64,000 bases of DNA from Opitutaceae bacterium (GTDB taxonomy: Bacteria; Verrucomicrobiota; Verrucomicrobiia; Opitutales; Opitutaceae): the NCBI GenBank assembly GCA_016795565.1, contig JAEUGW010000014.1, positions 1-64,000 of the forward strand, in the 5' to 3' direction. The notes under the pieces were generated by a model. The model did no database searches, was not told where the DNA came from, and saw only the letters and a program-made list of their open reading frames with translations. Of the stretch, positions 40,577 to 48,717 are shown piece by piece. The position numbers and the translations under genes are program-made. Numbering within the stretch: the first letter of the stretch is position 1; every line of letters starts with the position of its first letter.

Positions 40577-41845
40577 TTATCGCACCTGCCCCGCGCCGCG
40601 GACGACGTATTTGTAGGAGGTCAGCTCCTCGAGGCCCATCGGGCCGCGGGCGTGGAGCCGGTCGGTGCTGATGCCGATCTCGGCACCGAAGCCGAATTCG
40701 TGGCCGTCGTTGAAGCGGGTCGAGGCGTTCCAGAGCACGACGGCGCTGTCCACCTCGGCGAGGAACCGCTCCGCCGTCGCGGCGTCGGCCGTGACGATCG
40801 TGTCGGTGTGGTGCGAGCCGTGGGCCCCGATGTGCGCGATGGCGGCGGCGCAGTCGTCCACGATCTTCACCGCGAGGATGAGGTCGAGAAATTCGGTCCT
40901 GTAGTCGTCGTTGGTCGCGGCGATCGCGGGCACGCCGGCCTGTTGTAGCAGCGCGCAGGCGCGCGGATCGGCGCGGAGCTGGACGCCACGGGCGGCGAGG
41001 GTGCGACCGACGGAAGCGAGGAATTGGTCGGCGATGTCTTGGTGCACGAGCAGTGTCTCGGCGGCGTTGCACACGCCGGGGCGGGAGACCTTGGCGTTGA
41101 CGATGATTTGCTCCGCCATGGCGGGGTCGGCGGCCGCGTCCACATAGACGGCGCAGATGCCGTCGTAGTGCTTGATGACGGGGACGCGCGCGGACTGCAC
41201 GACGGTCTCGATCAGGCCCTTGCCGCCGCGGGGGATGAGCAAGTCGATGAGGCCGACCGACTCGCCGAGCAGGCGGACGGTGTCGCGGTCGGTGACGGGC
41301 ACGAGTTGCACGGCGTGGGCGGGCAGGCCGGCCAGCGCCAGGCCGCGCACGAGGGCGGCGGCGATGGCGGTGTTGGAGCGCAGCGCCTCGGAGCCGCCGC
41401 GCAGGATGACGGCGTTGCCGCTCTTCAGGCAGAGGCCGGCGGCGTCCACGGTGACGTTGGGGCGGGACTCGTAGATGAAGCCGATGACGCCGAGCGGCAC
41501 GCGGACCTTGGTGAGCTTGAGGCCGTTGGGCTGCGTCCACTCGCGGAGGACCCCGCCGACCGGGTGGGGGAGCTGGGCAACCTCGCGCAGCCCGGCGGCG
41601 CACTTGGCGAGACGCTCGGGCGTGAGCGTGAGGCGGTCGAGGAGGGCGGGAGTTTGCCCGTTGGCGCGCGCGGCCGCGACATCGGCGGCGTTGGCGCTGA
41701 GGATGTCGGCTTGCGCCGCGATGAGCCCGGCCGCCATGGCGTTGAGCGCGGAATCGATCTTCGAGGCCGGGGCGAGCGCGAGCTGGCGTGCGGCCGCGCG
41801 GGCCTGTTGCCCGAGTTGGGCGATGAGTTGGGCGAGATCGGCCAT
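40577..41845 (-). CDS. proA: Gamma-glutamyl phosphate reductase
   Basis: The 422-residue NADPH-dependent enzyme makes glutamate semialdehyde in proline synthesis. Key motifs are VPLGVIGFIYESRPNVTVDA (near residue 117), NAVILRGGSEALRSN (near 145), the catalytic Cys in SRPGVCNAAETLLVH (near 253), and FNDGHEFGFGAEIGISTDR (near 380) with ARGPMGLEELTSYKYV close to the end. Length matches the family. It follows proB, separated by a ~60-bp palindrome. Confidence 0.96.
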   Translation of the reverse strand: MADLAQLIAQLGQQARAAARQLALAPASKIDSALNAMAAGLIAAQADILSANAADVAAARANGQTPALLDRLTLTPERLAKCAAGLREVAQLPHPVGGVLREWTQPNGLKLTKVRVPLGVIGFIYESRPNVTVDAAGLCLKSGNAVILRGGSEALRSNTAIAAALVRGLALAGLPAHAVQLVPVTDRDTVRLLGESVGLIDLLIPRGGKGLIETVVQSARVPVIKHYDGICAVYVDAAADPAMAEQIIVNAKVSRPGVCNAAETLLVHQDIADQFLASVGRTLAARGVQLRADPRACALLQQAGVPAIAATNDDYRTEFLDLILAVKIVDDCAAAIAHIGAHGSHHTDTIVTADAATAERFLAEVDSAVVLWNASTRFNDGHEFGFGAEIGISTDRLHARGPMGLEELTSYKYVVRGAGQVR

Positions 41846-41856
41846 GTCAGCAATTC

Positions 41857-41917
41857 CTGTAGCGGCGGTCTATGACCGCCGGGTTCGGGGCACGGCGGTC
41901 ATAGACCGCCGCTACAG
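41857..41917. repeat. Palindromic core of the MITE family, copy 3
   Basis: The arms ctgtagcggcggtctatgac and their inverse match the cores at 30791-30863 and 38613-38685 but flank a shorter centre and lack the terminal repeats. It lies in the 90-base proB-proA gap, where it would form a hairpin in the transcript. Confidence 0.8.
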
Positions 41918-41935
41918 ACTGGAAGATCGCGAGCA

Positions 41936-42700
41936 TCACTTCGCCGGAAAGTGCGTGCCGACGCGCTGGCCGGCGACGATCTGGTAAACCAGCCCCGCCT
42001 TGCGGCCGCTGGCAATGTTAACGGGGATGCCGGCTTTAACGGCGAGTTGCGCGGCCTGGAGCTTCGTGACCATGCCACCGGTGGAGACGTGGCCCTTGTC
42101 GGCGCGGACGAGTGCGGAGACCTCGCTGAAGTCGCGCACGAGCGGCACCGTCTTGCCCTGCGCGTCCTGCAGGCCGTCCACGCTGGTGAGGATGATGAGC
42201 AGGTCGGCCTCGATGAGGATGGCGACCTCGGCGGAGAGGCGGTCGTTGTCGCCGAAGTTGAGCTCCTCGACGGCGACGGAGTCGTTCTCGTTGATGATGG
42301 GGACGACGTGGCCGCGCGACAGGAGGTGGGCGAGGGTGTTGCGCGCGTTGTCGTGGCGGACGCGACTGTCGAGGTCGTTGTGCGTGAGCAGCAGCTGCGC
42401 GACGGCAATGTCCTGTTTGGCGAACTCGCTGGCGTAGGCGTGCATCAGCTGGGACTGGCCGACGGCGGCGCAGGCCTGCTTGGCGGCGAGCTCCTTGGGG
42501 CGGGCCGGGAGATCGAGGGTCGCCAGGCCGGCGGCGACGGCGCCGCTCGACACGATGACACACTGATGGCCGGCCCGGACGAGGGCGCCGACTTCGCGGG
42601 CGAGGCGGGCAATCTGAGGGCGGCTCAAGCCCAGGCCTTTCTCGGTCGAAAGGATGCCGGAGCCGAACTTGAGCACGATGCGCTGGGAACGTTTAGCCAT
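41936..42700 (-). CDS. proB: Glutamate 5-kinase, PUA-less form
   Basis: The 254-residue kinase carries out the first committed step of proline synthesis. It shows the amino-acid kinase fold: RIVLKFGSGILSTEKG at the start, VIVSSGAVAAGLATL (near residue 48), VPIINENDSVAVEELNFGDN (near 133), and DKGHVSTGGMVTKLQAA (near 202). It lacks the C-terminal PUA domain of E. coli ProB (367 aa), as some bacterial enzymes do, which may change proline feedback. It is first of the leftward proB-proA pair and divergent from metX. Confidence 0.94.
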   Translation of the reverse strand: MAKRSQRIVLKFGSGILSTEKGLGLSRPQIARLAREVGALVRAGHQCVIVSSGAVAAGLATLDLPARPKELAAKQACAAVGQSQLMHAYASEFAKQDIAVAQLLLTHNDLDSRVRHDNARNTLAHLLSRGHVVPIINENDSVAVEELNFGDNDRLSAEVAILIEADLLIILTSVDGLQDAQGKTVPLVRDFSEVSALVRADKGHVSTGGMVTKLQAAQLAVKAGIPVNIASGRKAGLVYQIVAGQRVGTHFPAK

Positions 42701-42773
42701 GAAATTTGCAGCGTAGTCAGCCCGCCTTGAGCAACAAGCCGGAATCCTCGGGGCGCCCGTGGATCTGCTTGGC

Positions 42774-42818
42774 TATGACACGCAGGGGACGAACGGCCCA
42801 AAGGTATGACACGTCCCC
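42774..42818. promoter_or_regulatory. Repeat-containing region upstream of metX
   Basis: Direct repeats tatgacacg start at 42774 and 42805. The second is followed by gtcccc, which can pair with ggggac at 42785-42790. This may be an operator or a folded leader controlling metX. No known riboswitch consensus was recognised. Confidence 0.35.
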
Positions 42819-42879
42819 CCCTTGTCTCAACCGGTGCCGTGCCGTCCCCTAGAACCAACACAAAACCAACGCTATCCCC

Positions 42880-43005
42880 ATGAACACGAAACCCGCCAAC
42901 CTTGCCCCTGCCAAACGCTGTGCCACCAACGGTGGTGACTACGTGACGGAAGGCATGGCGGTGCAGCAACAATCGGCCCCCGGCGCGTTGACGCCGGTTC
43001 TGTGA
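42880..43005 (+). CDS. Small upstream ORF before metX
   Basis: A 41-residue frame starts ATG 42880 and ends 12 bases before the metX GTG. Its end overlaps the area of the metX ribosome-binding site (ggaag, 43009-43013), which suggests translational coupling. The peptide begins MNTKPANLAPAKRC and has a Gly-Gly-Asp-Tyr segment. There is no run of Met codons as expected for an amino-acid attenuator, though one internal Met occurs. It may be a real small protein, a coupling leader or chance. Confidence 0.4.
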   Translation: MNTKPANLAPAKRCATNGGDYVTEGMAVQQQSAPGALTPVL

Positions 43006-43017
43006 GATGGAAGCATC

Positions 43018-44097
43018 GTGCCCTCCATCGTCATGCCGACCGTTGCCGCGACTGCGCGTATCTTTGAACTGGGCCTGCCCGACCTCGCGCTGGCGCGCGG
43101 CGGCGTAGTCAAATCCCACCGCACCCGCGGCTGGTGGTGGAGCCGCGAGGGCGACACGCCTGAGAAGCCCGACCCGAACATCCCGACCGTGCTGCTGGTG
43201 CACGCCCTGACCGGCAGCGCCGTGGCCGGCGGCAAGGAAGGGTGGTGGGACCCGCTCATTGGCGCCGGCAAGGCGCTCGACCCGGCCCACTACCGCCTCG
43301 TGTGTTTCAACAACCTTGGCTCCTGCTACGGCAGCAGCGGGCCCGGCGTGGAGGGCTTTCCGGCCACGCAGACGGTGGACCTCACCTGCCTCGACATTGC
43401 CCGCGCCATCCTGCTCGGCTTGGACAGGCTCGGCATCAACCGCGTGCACCTGACGACCGGCGGGTCGCTCGGCGGCATGATCACCCTCACGCTCGCGGCC
43501 TTCGCACCCGAACGCTTTGCCCGCATCCTGCCGTTTGCGACCAGCCTGTCGGCCAGCGCGTGGGTTGTCGGGTGGAACCACGTGGCGCGCCAGATTCTGC
43601 GCCTCGATCCGGGCTATCCCGACAACGTCGGCCGCGGCCTGGAGCTCGCGCGCCAGCTCGCCATCCTCACCTACCGCGCCGAGCCGGGCCTCGACGCCCG
43701 CCAGCCGCGCCCGGCGCCGGGCACCGACGCCGGCTATCCGGTGCAGAGCTACCTCGAGCACCAGGGCCGGAAGCTGCGCAACCGCTTCGCCGCGCAGGCC
43801 TATGAATTGCAGCTCGCGGCGATGGACCACCATGACCTCACCCAGCCGCTGCCCGGTGACGGCCAGCCGGCCATCAGCCGCGTGCGCGCGGCGACGCTGG
43901 TGGTGGACGTGGACACCGACCAGCTTTTCACCCCCGCCCAGGCCGCCGCCCTCACGGCGCAGCTGCGGGCCGCCGGGGCCCGCGTCGAGCGGGAAACGGT
44001 CGCCAGCATCCACGGCCACGATGCCTTCCTCATCGAGTGGAAGTCGCTGGGCCCTCTCTTGACAAAGGCGTTGCATCTGCACGCTCCCTCCCCATGA
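43018..44097 (+). CDS. metX: Homoserine O-acetyltransferase
   Basis: The 359-residue alpha/beta hydrolase activates homoserine for methionine synthesis. The nucleophile Ser sits in LTTGGSLGGMITL (near residue 155). The acid is in TLVVDVDTDQLFTP (near 300) and the His in SIHGHDAFLIEW near the end. VCFNNLGSCYGSSGP (near 100) is a family motif. GTG 43018 is chosen because ggaag lies four bases upstream; ATG 43033 is poorly spaced. The stop overlaps the thrA start (ATGA), so the two are coupled. Whether it uses acetyl- or succinyl-CoA cannot be proven by sequence. Confidence 0.85.
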   Translation: MPSIVMPTVAATARIFELGLPDLALARGGVVKSHRTRGWWWSREGDTPEKPDPNIPTVLLVHALTGSAVAGGKEGWWDPLIGAGKALDPAHYRLVCFNNLGSCYGSSGPGVEGFPATQTVDLTCLDIARAILLGLDRLGINRVHLTTGGSLGGMITLTLAAFAPERFARILPFATSLSASAWVVGWNHVARQILRLDPGYPDNVGRGLELARQLAILTYRAEPGLDARQPRPAPGTDAGYPVQSYLEHQGRKLRNRFAAQAYELQLAAMDHHDLTQPLPGDGQPAISRVRAATLVVDVDTDQLFTPAQAAALTAQLRAAGARVERETVASIHGHDAFLIEWKSLGPLLTKALHLHAPSP

Positions 44098-46583
44098 GCG
44101 AACGCTGGCAGGTCTACAAATTCGGCGGCTCCTCCCTTGGCACCTCGGGACGGCTGCCCAAGGTGCTGGAGCTGGTCGCGGCGGCACCGCGGCCGCTCGC
44201 GCTGGTCGTCTCCGCACTCGGCGACAGCACCGACTGGCTCATCCTCGCCGCCAAGTCCGCCGCCGACGGCAACATCAGCCAGGCCCGCCGCGAACTCGCC
44301 CAGGTGCGCGAACTTGCCACCGCCACCGGCCGCACCGTCCTGAACAGCCAGAGCCAGAAGGGCCTCAAGCATGATCTCGACGACATTCTCACCCCGGTGG
44401 AACGCCTGCTCTCCGGCGTCGAGCTGACCCGCGAGTGCTCGGCCCGCACGCTCGACTCCATCATCAGCACCGGCGAGCGCATCTCCGTCGCCCTGCTGGC
44501 CCGCGCCCTGACCGAGCGCGACGTGCCCGCCATCCCGGTGGACGCGCGCGACTTTGTCGTGACCGATGCCACCTACGGCGCCGCCACGGTGGACAAAAGC
44601 GCCACGGCCGGGAAGTTCGCCGGCCTGAAGTCCAAGTGGACCGGCAGCGTGCCGATTGTCACGGGCTTCATCGGCCGGACCAAGGACGGGCAGACCACCA
44701 CGCTCGGCCGCAACGGCTCCGACTACACCGCCACGCTCGTGGCCGGCCTGCTCCAGGCCAGCGCCGTCACCGTCTGGACCGACGTGCTCGGGGTGATGAC
44801 CGCCGACCCGGCCCTCGTGCGCGAGGCCACGCCGGTGGACCGGCTTTCCTACGATGAGGCGCTGGAACTCGCCTATTTCGGCACGCGGATGTTCCACCCC
44901 CGCACCATCATTCCGCTCCGCGAGTGCGGCGCGGCGCTGGTCATCCGCAGCACCACGCAGCCCGACGCCCCCGGCACACGTATTGACGCCCGAGGCAATC
45001 CTGATCCGAACCGTCCGACCTGTGTCACCAGCCTCGAGCGCCTCGCGCTCATCGGCGTGCAGTCGCGCCGCACCGGGCTGGGCAAGCCCCTCGGCGGCCG
45101 CATCCTCGCCGCGCTCGGCGAGGCCGGCGTGCGCGTGTGGCTGACCACCGAGTCCACGCTCGGCCAGTCGTTCTCCGTCGTGATCCCCGGCGTGGACGAG
45201 GCCCACGCGAAGCAAAGCATCGCCGAGGCGCTCGCGCCGGAGATTCAATCGGGCGATCTGCGCATCGAGCCGGTGATCTCTCCGGTCACGCTCGTGACCC
45301 TTGTGGGCGAGCACATGGGCGCGCAGCCGAATGTCGCGGGCAAGTTCCTCAATGCCATTGGCACGGCCGGCATCGCCGTGCGCGCGGTGGCGCAGGGCGC
45401 CTCGGCCCGCAGCATCTCGTGCGTGGTTGATGCCGACCAGACCGCGACGGCGGTGCGCACGGTGCACGGCGCCTTCAACCTCGCGCACACCCAGCTCAGC
45501 GTGTTCCTGCTCGGCAAGGGCGTCGTTGGCGGCAGCCTGCTCCGGCACATTGACCGGCAGAACCAGGCGCTCGGCCGCGAGCACGACGTGCAGGTGCGCC
45601 TCGTCGGCATCGGCGCGAGCAAGGGCGCGATCCTCGACGCCGAGGGCCTGCCGCCGCTGGAGGCCATCGCCCGGCTCGAGCAGGCGCTGGCCGCCGGCCA
45701 AGCGGCCAAGGATGCCAGTTCGCTCCTGAAGCAGCTCTCGCACCTGCCGAACCCCGTGCTGGTGGACTGCTCGGCCGCGGCCGGCATGGAGAAGCTCTAT
45801 CGCGCGGCCTTCGAGCACGGCATCAACGTCGTGTCGGCGAACAAGCAACCGCTGGCGCTGCCGCAGGCCGAGCGCGTGGCCCTGCTCGCCTCGGCCCGCC
45901 AGAACTTCCGCGCCTACCATTATGAGACGACGGTCGGCGCCGCGCTGCCGGTCATCGAGACGCTCAAGAACCTGGTTCGCACCGGCGACCATGTCACCAT
46001 GATCGAGGGCGCGTTCTCGGGCACGCTCGGGTTTCTCTGCGAATGCCTGGTGCAGGGCGACGCCCTCTCGGTGGCGGTGCGCAAGGCGAAGGATCTCGGC
46101 TACACGGAGCCGCATCCGCGCGACGACCTGTCCGGCCTCGATGTGGCGCGCAAGGCGGTCATCCTCGCCCGCGAACTCGGCCTGCAGGTCGAGCTGGGCG
46201 ATGTGGCGCTCGAGCCGTTCGTGCCGGCGGAAAACCTCCGCGAGAACGATCCGGAAAAATTCATGCAGTCGCTGGCCGGTCTCGACGCCGCCGTCGCCGC
46301 GCGCATGGCCGCAAGCAAGGCCCACGGCAAGCTGCCACGCTACCTGGCGCGCATCACGCCCGGGGCGCATGGCCCGCAGGTCACGGTCGGGCCGGTTGAG
46401 GTCGATGCCGCCTCACCGGCCGCGTCGCTGCGCGGCACCGAGGCCTTTGTCGCTTTCCACACGGAGCGTTACCGCCAATACCCGATGGTGGTGCGCGGGG
46501 CCGGCGCGGGTGGGGAAGTGACCGCCGCCGGCGTGCTGGCCGATATCCTCCGCCTCGCGCAGAACCTGCGCGGACGTAGATGA
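44094..46583 (+). CDS. thrA: Bifunctional aspartokinase / homoserine dehydrogenase
   Basis: The 829-residue fusion makes both the first and third steps of the aspartate pathway. The kinase domain starts VYKFGGSSLGTS and has TTLGRNGSDYTATLVAGLLQ near residue 200. ACT regulatory domains lie about 310-460. The dehydrogenase follows, with VFLLGKGVVGGSLLRHID (near 470) for NAD(P), NVVSANKQPLALPQ (near 580), EGAFSGTLGFLCE (near 640) and YTEPHPRDDLSGLDVARKAV (near 665). It overlaps metX, linking methionine-branch and threonine/homoserine supply. No leader attenuator was seen ahead of metX. Confidence 0.95.
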   Translation: MSERWQVYKFGGSSLGTSGRLPKVLELVAAAPRPLALVVSALGDSTDWLILAAKSAADGNISQARRELAQVRELATATGRTVLNSQSQKGLKHDLDDILTPVERLLSGVELTRECSARTLDSIISTGERISVALLARALTERDVPAIPVDARDFVVTDATYGAATVDKSATAGKFAGLKSKWTGSVPIVTGFIGRTKDGQTTTLGRNGSDYTATLVAGLLQASAVTVWTDVLGVMTADPALVREATPVDRLSYDEALELAYFGTRMFHPRTIIPLRECGAALVIRSTTQPDAPGTRIDARGNPDPNRPTCVTSLERLALIGVQSRRTGLGKPLGGRILAALGEAGVRVWLTTESTLGQSFSVVIPGVDEAHAKQSIAEALAPEIQSGDLRIEPVISPVTLVTLVGEHMGAQPNVAGKFLNAIGTAGIAVRAVAQGASARSISCVVDADQTATAVRTVHGAFNLAHTQLSVFLLGKGVVGGSLLRHIDRQNQALGREHDVQVRLVGIGASKGAILDAEGLPPLEAIARLEQALAAGQAAKDASSLLKQLSHLPNPVLVDCSAAAGMEKLYRAAFEHGINVVSANKQPLALPQAERVALLASARQNFRAYHYETTVGAALPVIETLKNLVRTGDHVTMIEGAFSGTLGFLCECLVQGDALSVAVRKAKDLGYTEPHPRDDLSGLDVARKAVILARELGLQVELGDVALEPFVPAENLRENDPEKFMQSLAGLDAAVAARMAASKAHGKLPRYLARITPGAHGPQVTVGPVEVDAASPAASLRGTEAFVAFHTERYRQYPMVVRGAGAGGEVTAAGVLADILRLAQNLRGRR

Positions 46584-46649
46584 GAGTCCGCCCTGGCCGG
46601 CCGGCCGGGAAGTGAGACCCGGGACGGGCGTCTCGGCATAGCCGATCGT

Positions 46650-46669
46650 TCGTATCAAAAACGATACGA
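46650..46669. repeat. Inverted repeat upstream of ilv leader
   Basis: Seven-base arms tcgtatc and gatacga are separated by six bases (aaaaac). It lies about 95 bases before the leader peptide start and could be an operator or a remnant of the thrA terminator. Confidence 0.45.
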
Positions 46670-46721
46670 TTTGCCCGCCGACCCGGATTCCCGGGCGAAC
46701 TGAAAATAATAAAACTAGAGG

Positions 46722-46727
46722 TTGACA
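46722..46727 (+). promoter_or_regulatory. TTGACA -35-like hexamer of ilv leader
   Basis: A consensus TTGACA lies 36 bases before the leader peptide ATG. The matching -10 at the expected spacing is poor (cagctt), so the promoter assignment is tentative. Confidence 0.3.
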
Positions 46728-46763
46728 GCGAATGTGCCGATTACCAGCTTCACGCCCGTTCGC

Positions 46764-46865
46764 ATGTCCAACGTAGCCCTTATTGTGCTTATTACCGTCG
46801 CCGTGGCCCTTCTGGTCGCGGAACCGAACACACATGGGCGGCTCGTCAAAGCCACTAGCTCCTGA
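46764..46865 (+). CDS. ilv operon leader peptide
   Basis: A 33-residue frame from ATG 46764 to TGA 46863-46865 reads MSNVALIVLITVAVALLVAE at its start and is dominated by Val, Leu and Ile codons: 12 of residues 4-18. Those are the end products of the downstream genes. The frame is followed by an intrinsic terminator (46889-46917), and the stretch gggcggct near its end can base-pair with the terminator's first arm. This is the standard design of amino-acid attenuators, in which ribosome stalling at scarce tRNAs prevents termination. The peptide itself is not expected to have another function. It has not been tested. Confidence 0.85.
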   Translation: MSNVALIVLITVAVALLVAEPNTHGRLVKATSS

Positions 46866-46897
46866 GAGAAAAAAGAAACTCAAAGAGGAAGCCGCCC
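46836..46897 (+). promoter_or_regulatory. Antiterminator pairing of ilv attenuator
   Basis: gggcggct (46836-46843, inside codons 25-27 of the leader) is complementary to agccgccc (46890-46897, first arm of the terminator). Both pairings use the same eight bases, so they are mutually exclusive. A ribosome stalled in the Val/Leu/Ile tract leaves 46836-46843 free to pair; one reaching the stop codon masks it. Confidence 0.75.
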
Positions 46898-46917
46898 AAC
46901 CAAGGGGCGGCTTTTTT
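46889..46917 (+). terminator. ilv attenuator terminator
   Basis: A 9-bp perfect stem aagccgccc / gggcggctt with a 7-base loop is followed by a T run (46912-46917). It lies between the leader peptide and ilvD, about 95 bases before the ilvD start, and is the termination arm of the attenuator. Confidence 0.88.
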
Positions 46918-47012
46918 GTTTTCCACCCGGATTTCATTATGACGCACACCCAACCCACCCATTACTCGCCCTGCCGCAAATGTTTCGGCAGCGTGACCGA
47001 ACCTTTACCCTC

Positions 47013-48683
47013 ATGAATTCCGGCAAACGCCACAGCCACCTGGTCACTGACGGCCCGAGCCGCGCCCCCGCGCGCGCCATGATGAAAGCCGTCGGGTTTT
47101 CCGACGCCGATCTCGCCAAGCCGTTGATCGGCATCGCGAACACCTGGACCGAGATCGGACCCTGCAATTTCCACCTGCGCGAGCTCGCCGAGCAGGTGAA
47201 GGCGGGCGTCCGCGCCGCGGGCGGCACCCCGCTCGAGTTCAACACCGTCTCCATCTCCGATGGCATCACGATGGGCACCGAGGGCATGAAGACCTCGCTC
47301 ATCAGCCGGGAGCTCATCGCCGACTCCATCGAGCTCGTCGCGCGCGGCAACAGCCTCGACGGCCTCGTCTGCCTCTCCGCCTGCGACAAGACCAACCCCG
47401 GCGTCATGATGGCGCTGGCCCGCCTGGACCTGCCCGGCCTCGCGCTCTACGGCGGCTCGATCGACCACGGCCACCTCCACGGAAAGGCGCTCACCGTGCA
47501 GGACGTCTTCGAGGCCGTCGGCGCGTTCACGGCCGGCAAGATCGACGCCAAGGAATTCCACTGCGTCGAGGACGCCGCTTGTCCGACGGCCGGCGCCTGC
47601 GGCGGCCAGTTCACCGCCAACACCATGGCGACGATCATGGAGGCCATCGGCATCTCGCCGGCCGGGCTCAACGGCATCCCGGCCACCGCCGCGGCGAAAC
47701 TCCAGGCCGCCTACCGTTGCGGCGAGATCGTGATGGATCTTGTCCGCCAGGACCTGAAGCCCTCGCAGATCATGACGCGCCCGGCCTTCGAGAATGCCAT
47801 CGCGTCCGTCGCCGCCTCGGGTGGCTCGACCAACGCCGTGCTCCACCTGCTCGCGCTGGCGAAGGAATCCAACGTTTCGCTGAAGATCGAGGAGTTCGAC
47901 GCCATCAGCACGAAGACCCCGACCATCGCCACGCTCAAGCCCGGCGGCCTCTACACCGCCGTCGAGATGCACCAGGCCGGCGGCATCTCGCTGCTGCTCC
48001 GCCGCCTGCTGGAGGGCGGCTATCTTCACCGGGAGTGTCTGACGGTCACCGGTCACACCCTGGCCGAGGATATCGCGGGCGCACCCGAGACTTCCGGCCA
48101 GCAGGTCATCCGGCCGACGAGCAAGCCGTTCAAGCCCACGGGGGGCCTGGTCATCCTCCGCGGCAACCTCGCCGAGGAAGGCTGCGTGCTCAAGGTGGCC
48201 GGCAGCACGCGCGAGAAGATCACGGGACCGGCGCGGGTCTTCGAGAACGAGGAGAGCGCAATGGCCGCGGCCAACGCGCAGCAGATCAAGGCCGGCGATG
48301 TCGTCGTCATCCGCTATGAGGGGCCCAAGGGCGGCCCCGGCATGCGCGAGATGCTTGGCGTGACCGGTGCGCTGGCGGGGCAGGGGCTGGCCGACTCGGT
48401 CGCCCTGCTCACCGACGGGCGCTTCTCCGGCGCGACACGCGGATTCTCCATCGGCCATGTGGCGCCCGAGGCGTTCGTGGGCGGCCTGATCGCCCATGTG
48501 CGCGAGGGCGACATCATCGATATCGATGTCCCGGCGCGCCGGCTGCACGTCACCATCGCGCCGGACGAGCTGGCCCGCCGCCAGGCGGGCTGGCGGGCCC
48601 CGGCTCCGCGCTACGCGCGCGGCGTCATGGCCAAGTATGCCAACACCGTCTCGTCGGCCGCCGCCGGCGCCGTCACCACCTGA
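47013..48683 (+). CDS. ilvD: Dihydroxy-acid dehydratase
   Basis: The 556-residue Fe-S enzyme makes the 2-oxo acids of valine and isoleucine. Cluster and family motifs are LVCLSACDKTNPGVMMALAR (near residue 115), EDAACPTAGACGGQFTANTM (near 187), and VALLTDGRFSGATRGFSIGH (near 462). ATG 47013 starts the family-typical RHSHLVTDGPSRAPARAMMK. It is the first structural gene after the attenuator and is followed by ilvB after 34 bases, so the cluster is probably read as one operon. Confidence 0.95.
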   Translation: MNSGKRHSHLVTDGPSRAPARAMMKAVGFSDADLAKPLIGIANTWTEIGPCNFHLRELAEQVKAGVRAAGGTPLEFNTVSISDGITMGTEGMKTSLISRELIADSIELVARGNSLDGLVCLSACDKTNPGVMMALARLDLPGLALYGGSIDHGHLHGKALTVQDVFEAVGAFTAGKIDAKEFHCVEDAACPTAGACGGQFTANTMATIMEAIGISPAGLNGIPATAAAKLQAAYRCGEIVMDLVRQDLKPSQIMTRPAFENAIASVAASGGSTNAVLHLLALAKESNVSLKIEEFDAISTKTPTIATLKPGGLYTAVEMHQAGGISLLLRRLLEGGYLHRECLTVTGHTLAEDIAGAPETSGQQVIRPTSKPFKPTGGLVILRGNLAEEGCVLKVAGSTREKITGPARVFENEESAMAAANAQQIKAGDVVVIRYEGPKGGPGMREMLGVTGALAGQGLADSVALLTDGRFSGATRGFSIGHVAPEAFVGGLIAHVREGDIIDIDVPARRLHVTIAPDELARRQAGWRAPAPRYARGVMAKYANTVSSAAAGAVTT

Positions 48684-48717
48684 TCGTTTGCCACAATCTC
48701 ACCCACCAAGGAACTCC

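Noticed and set aside
46783..47016. 77-codon frame over the ilv leader region
   Set aside because: It reads through the terminator and has no order; the 33-codon leader in another frame has the Val/Leu/Ile tract expected of an attenuator.
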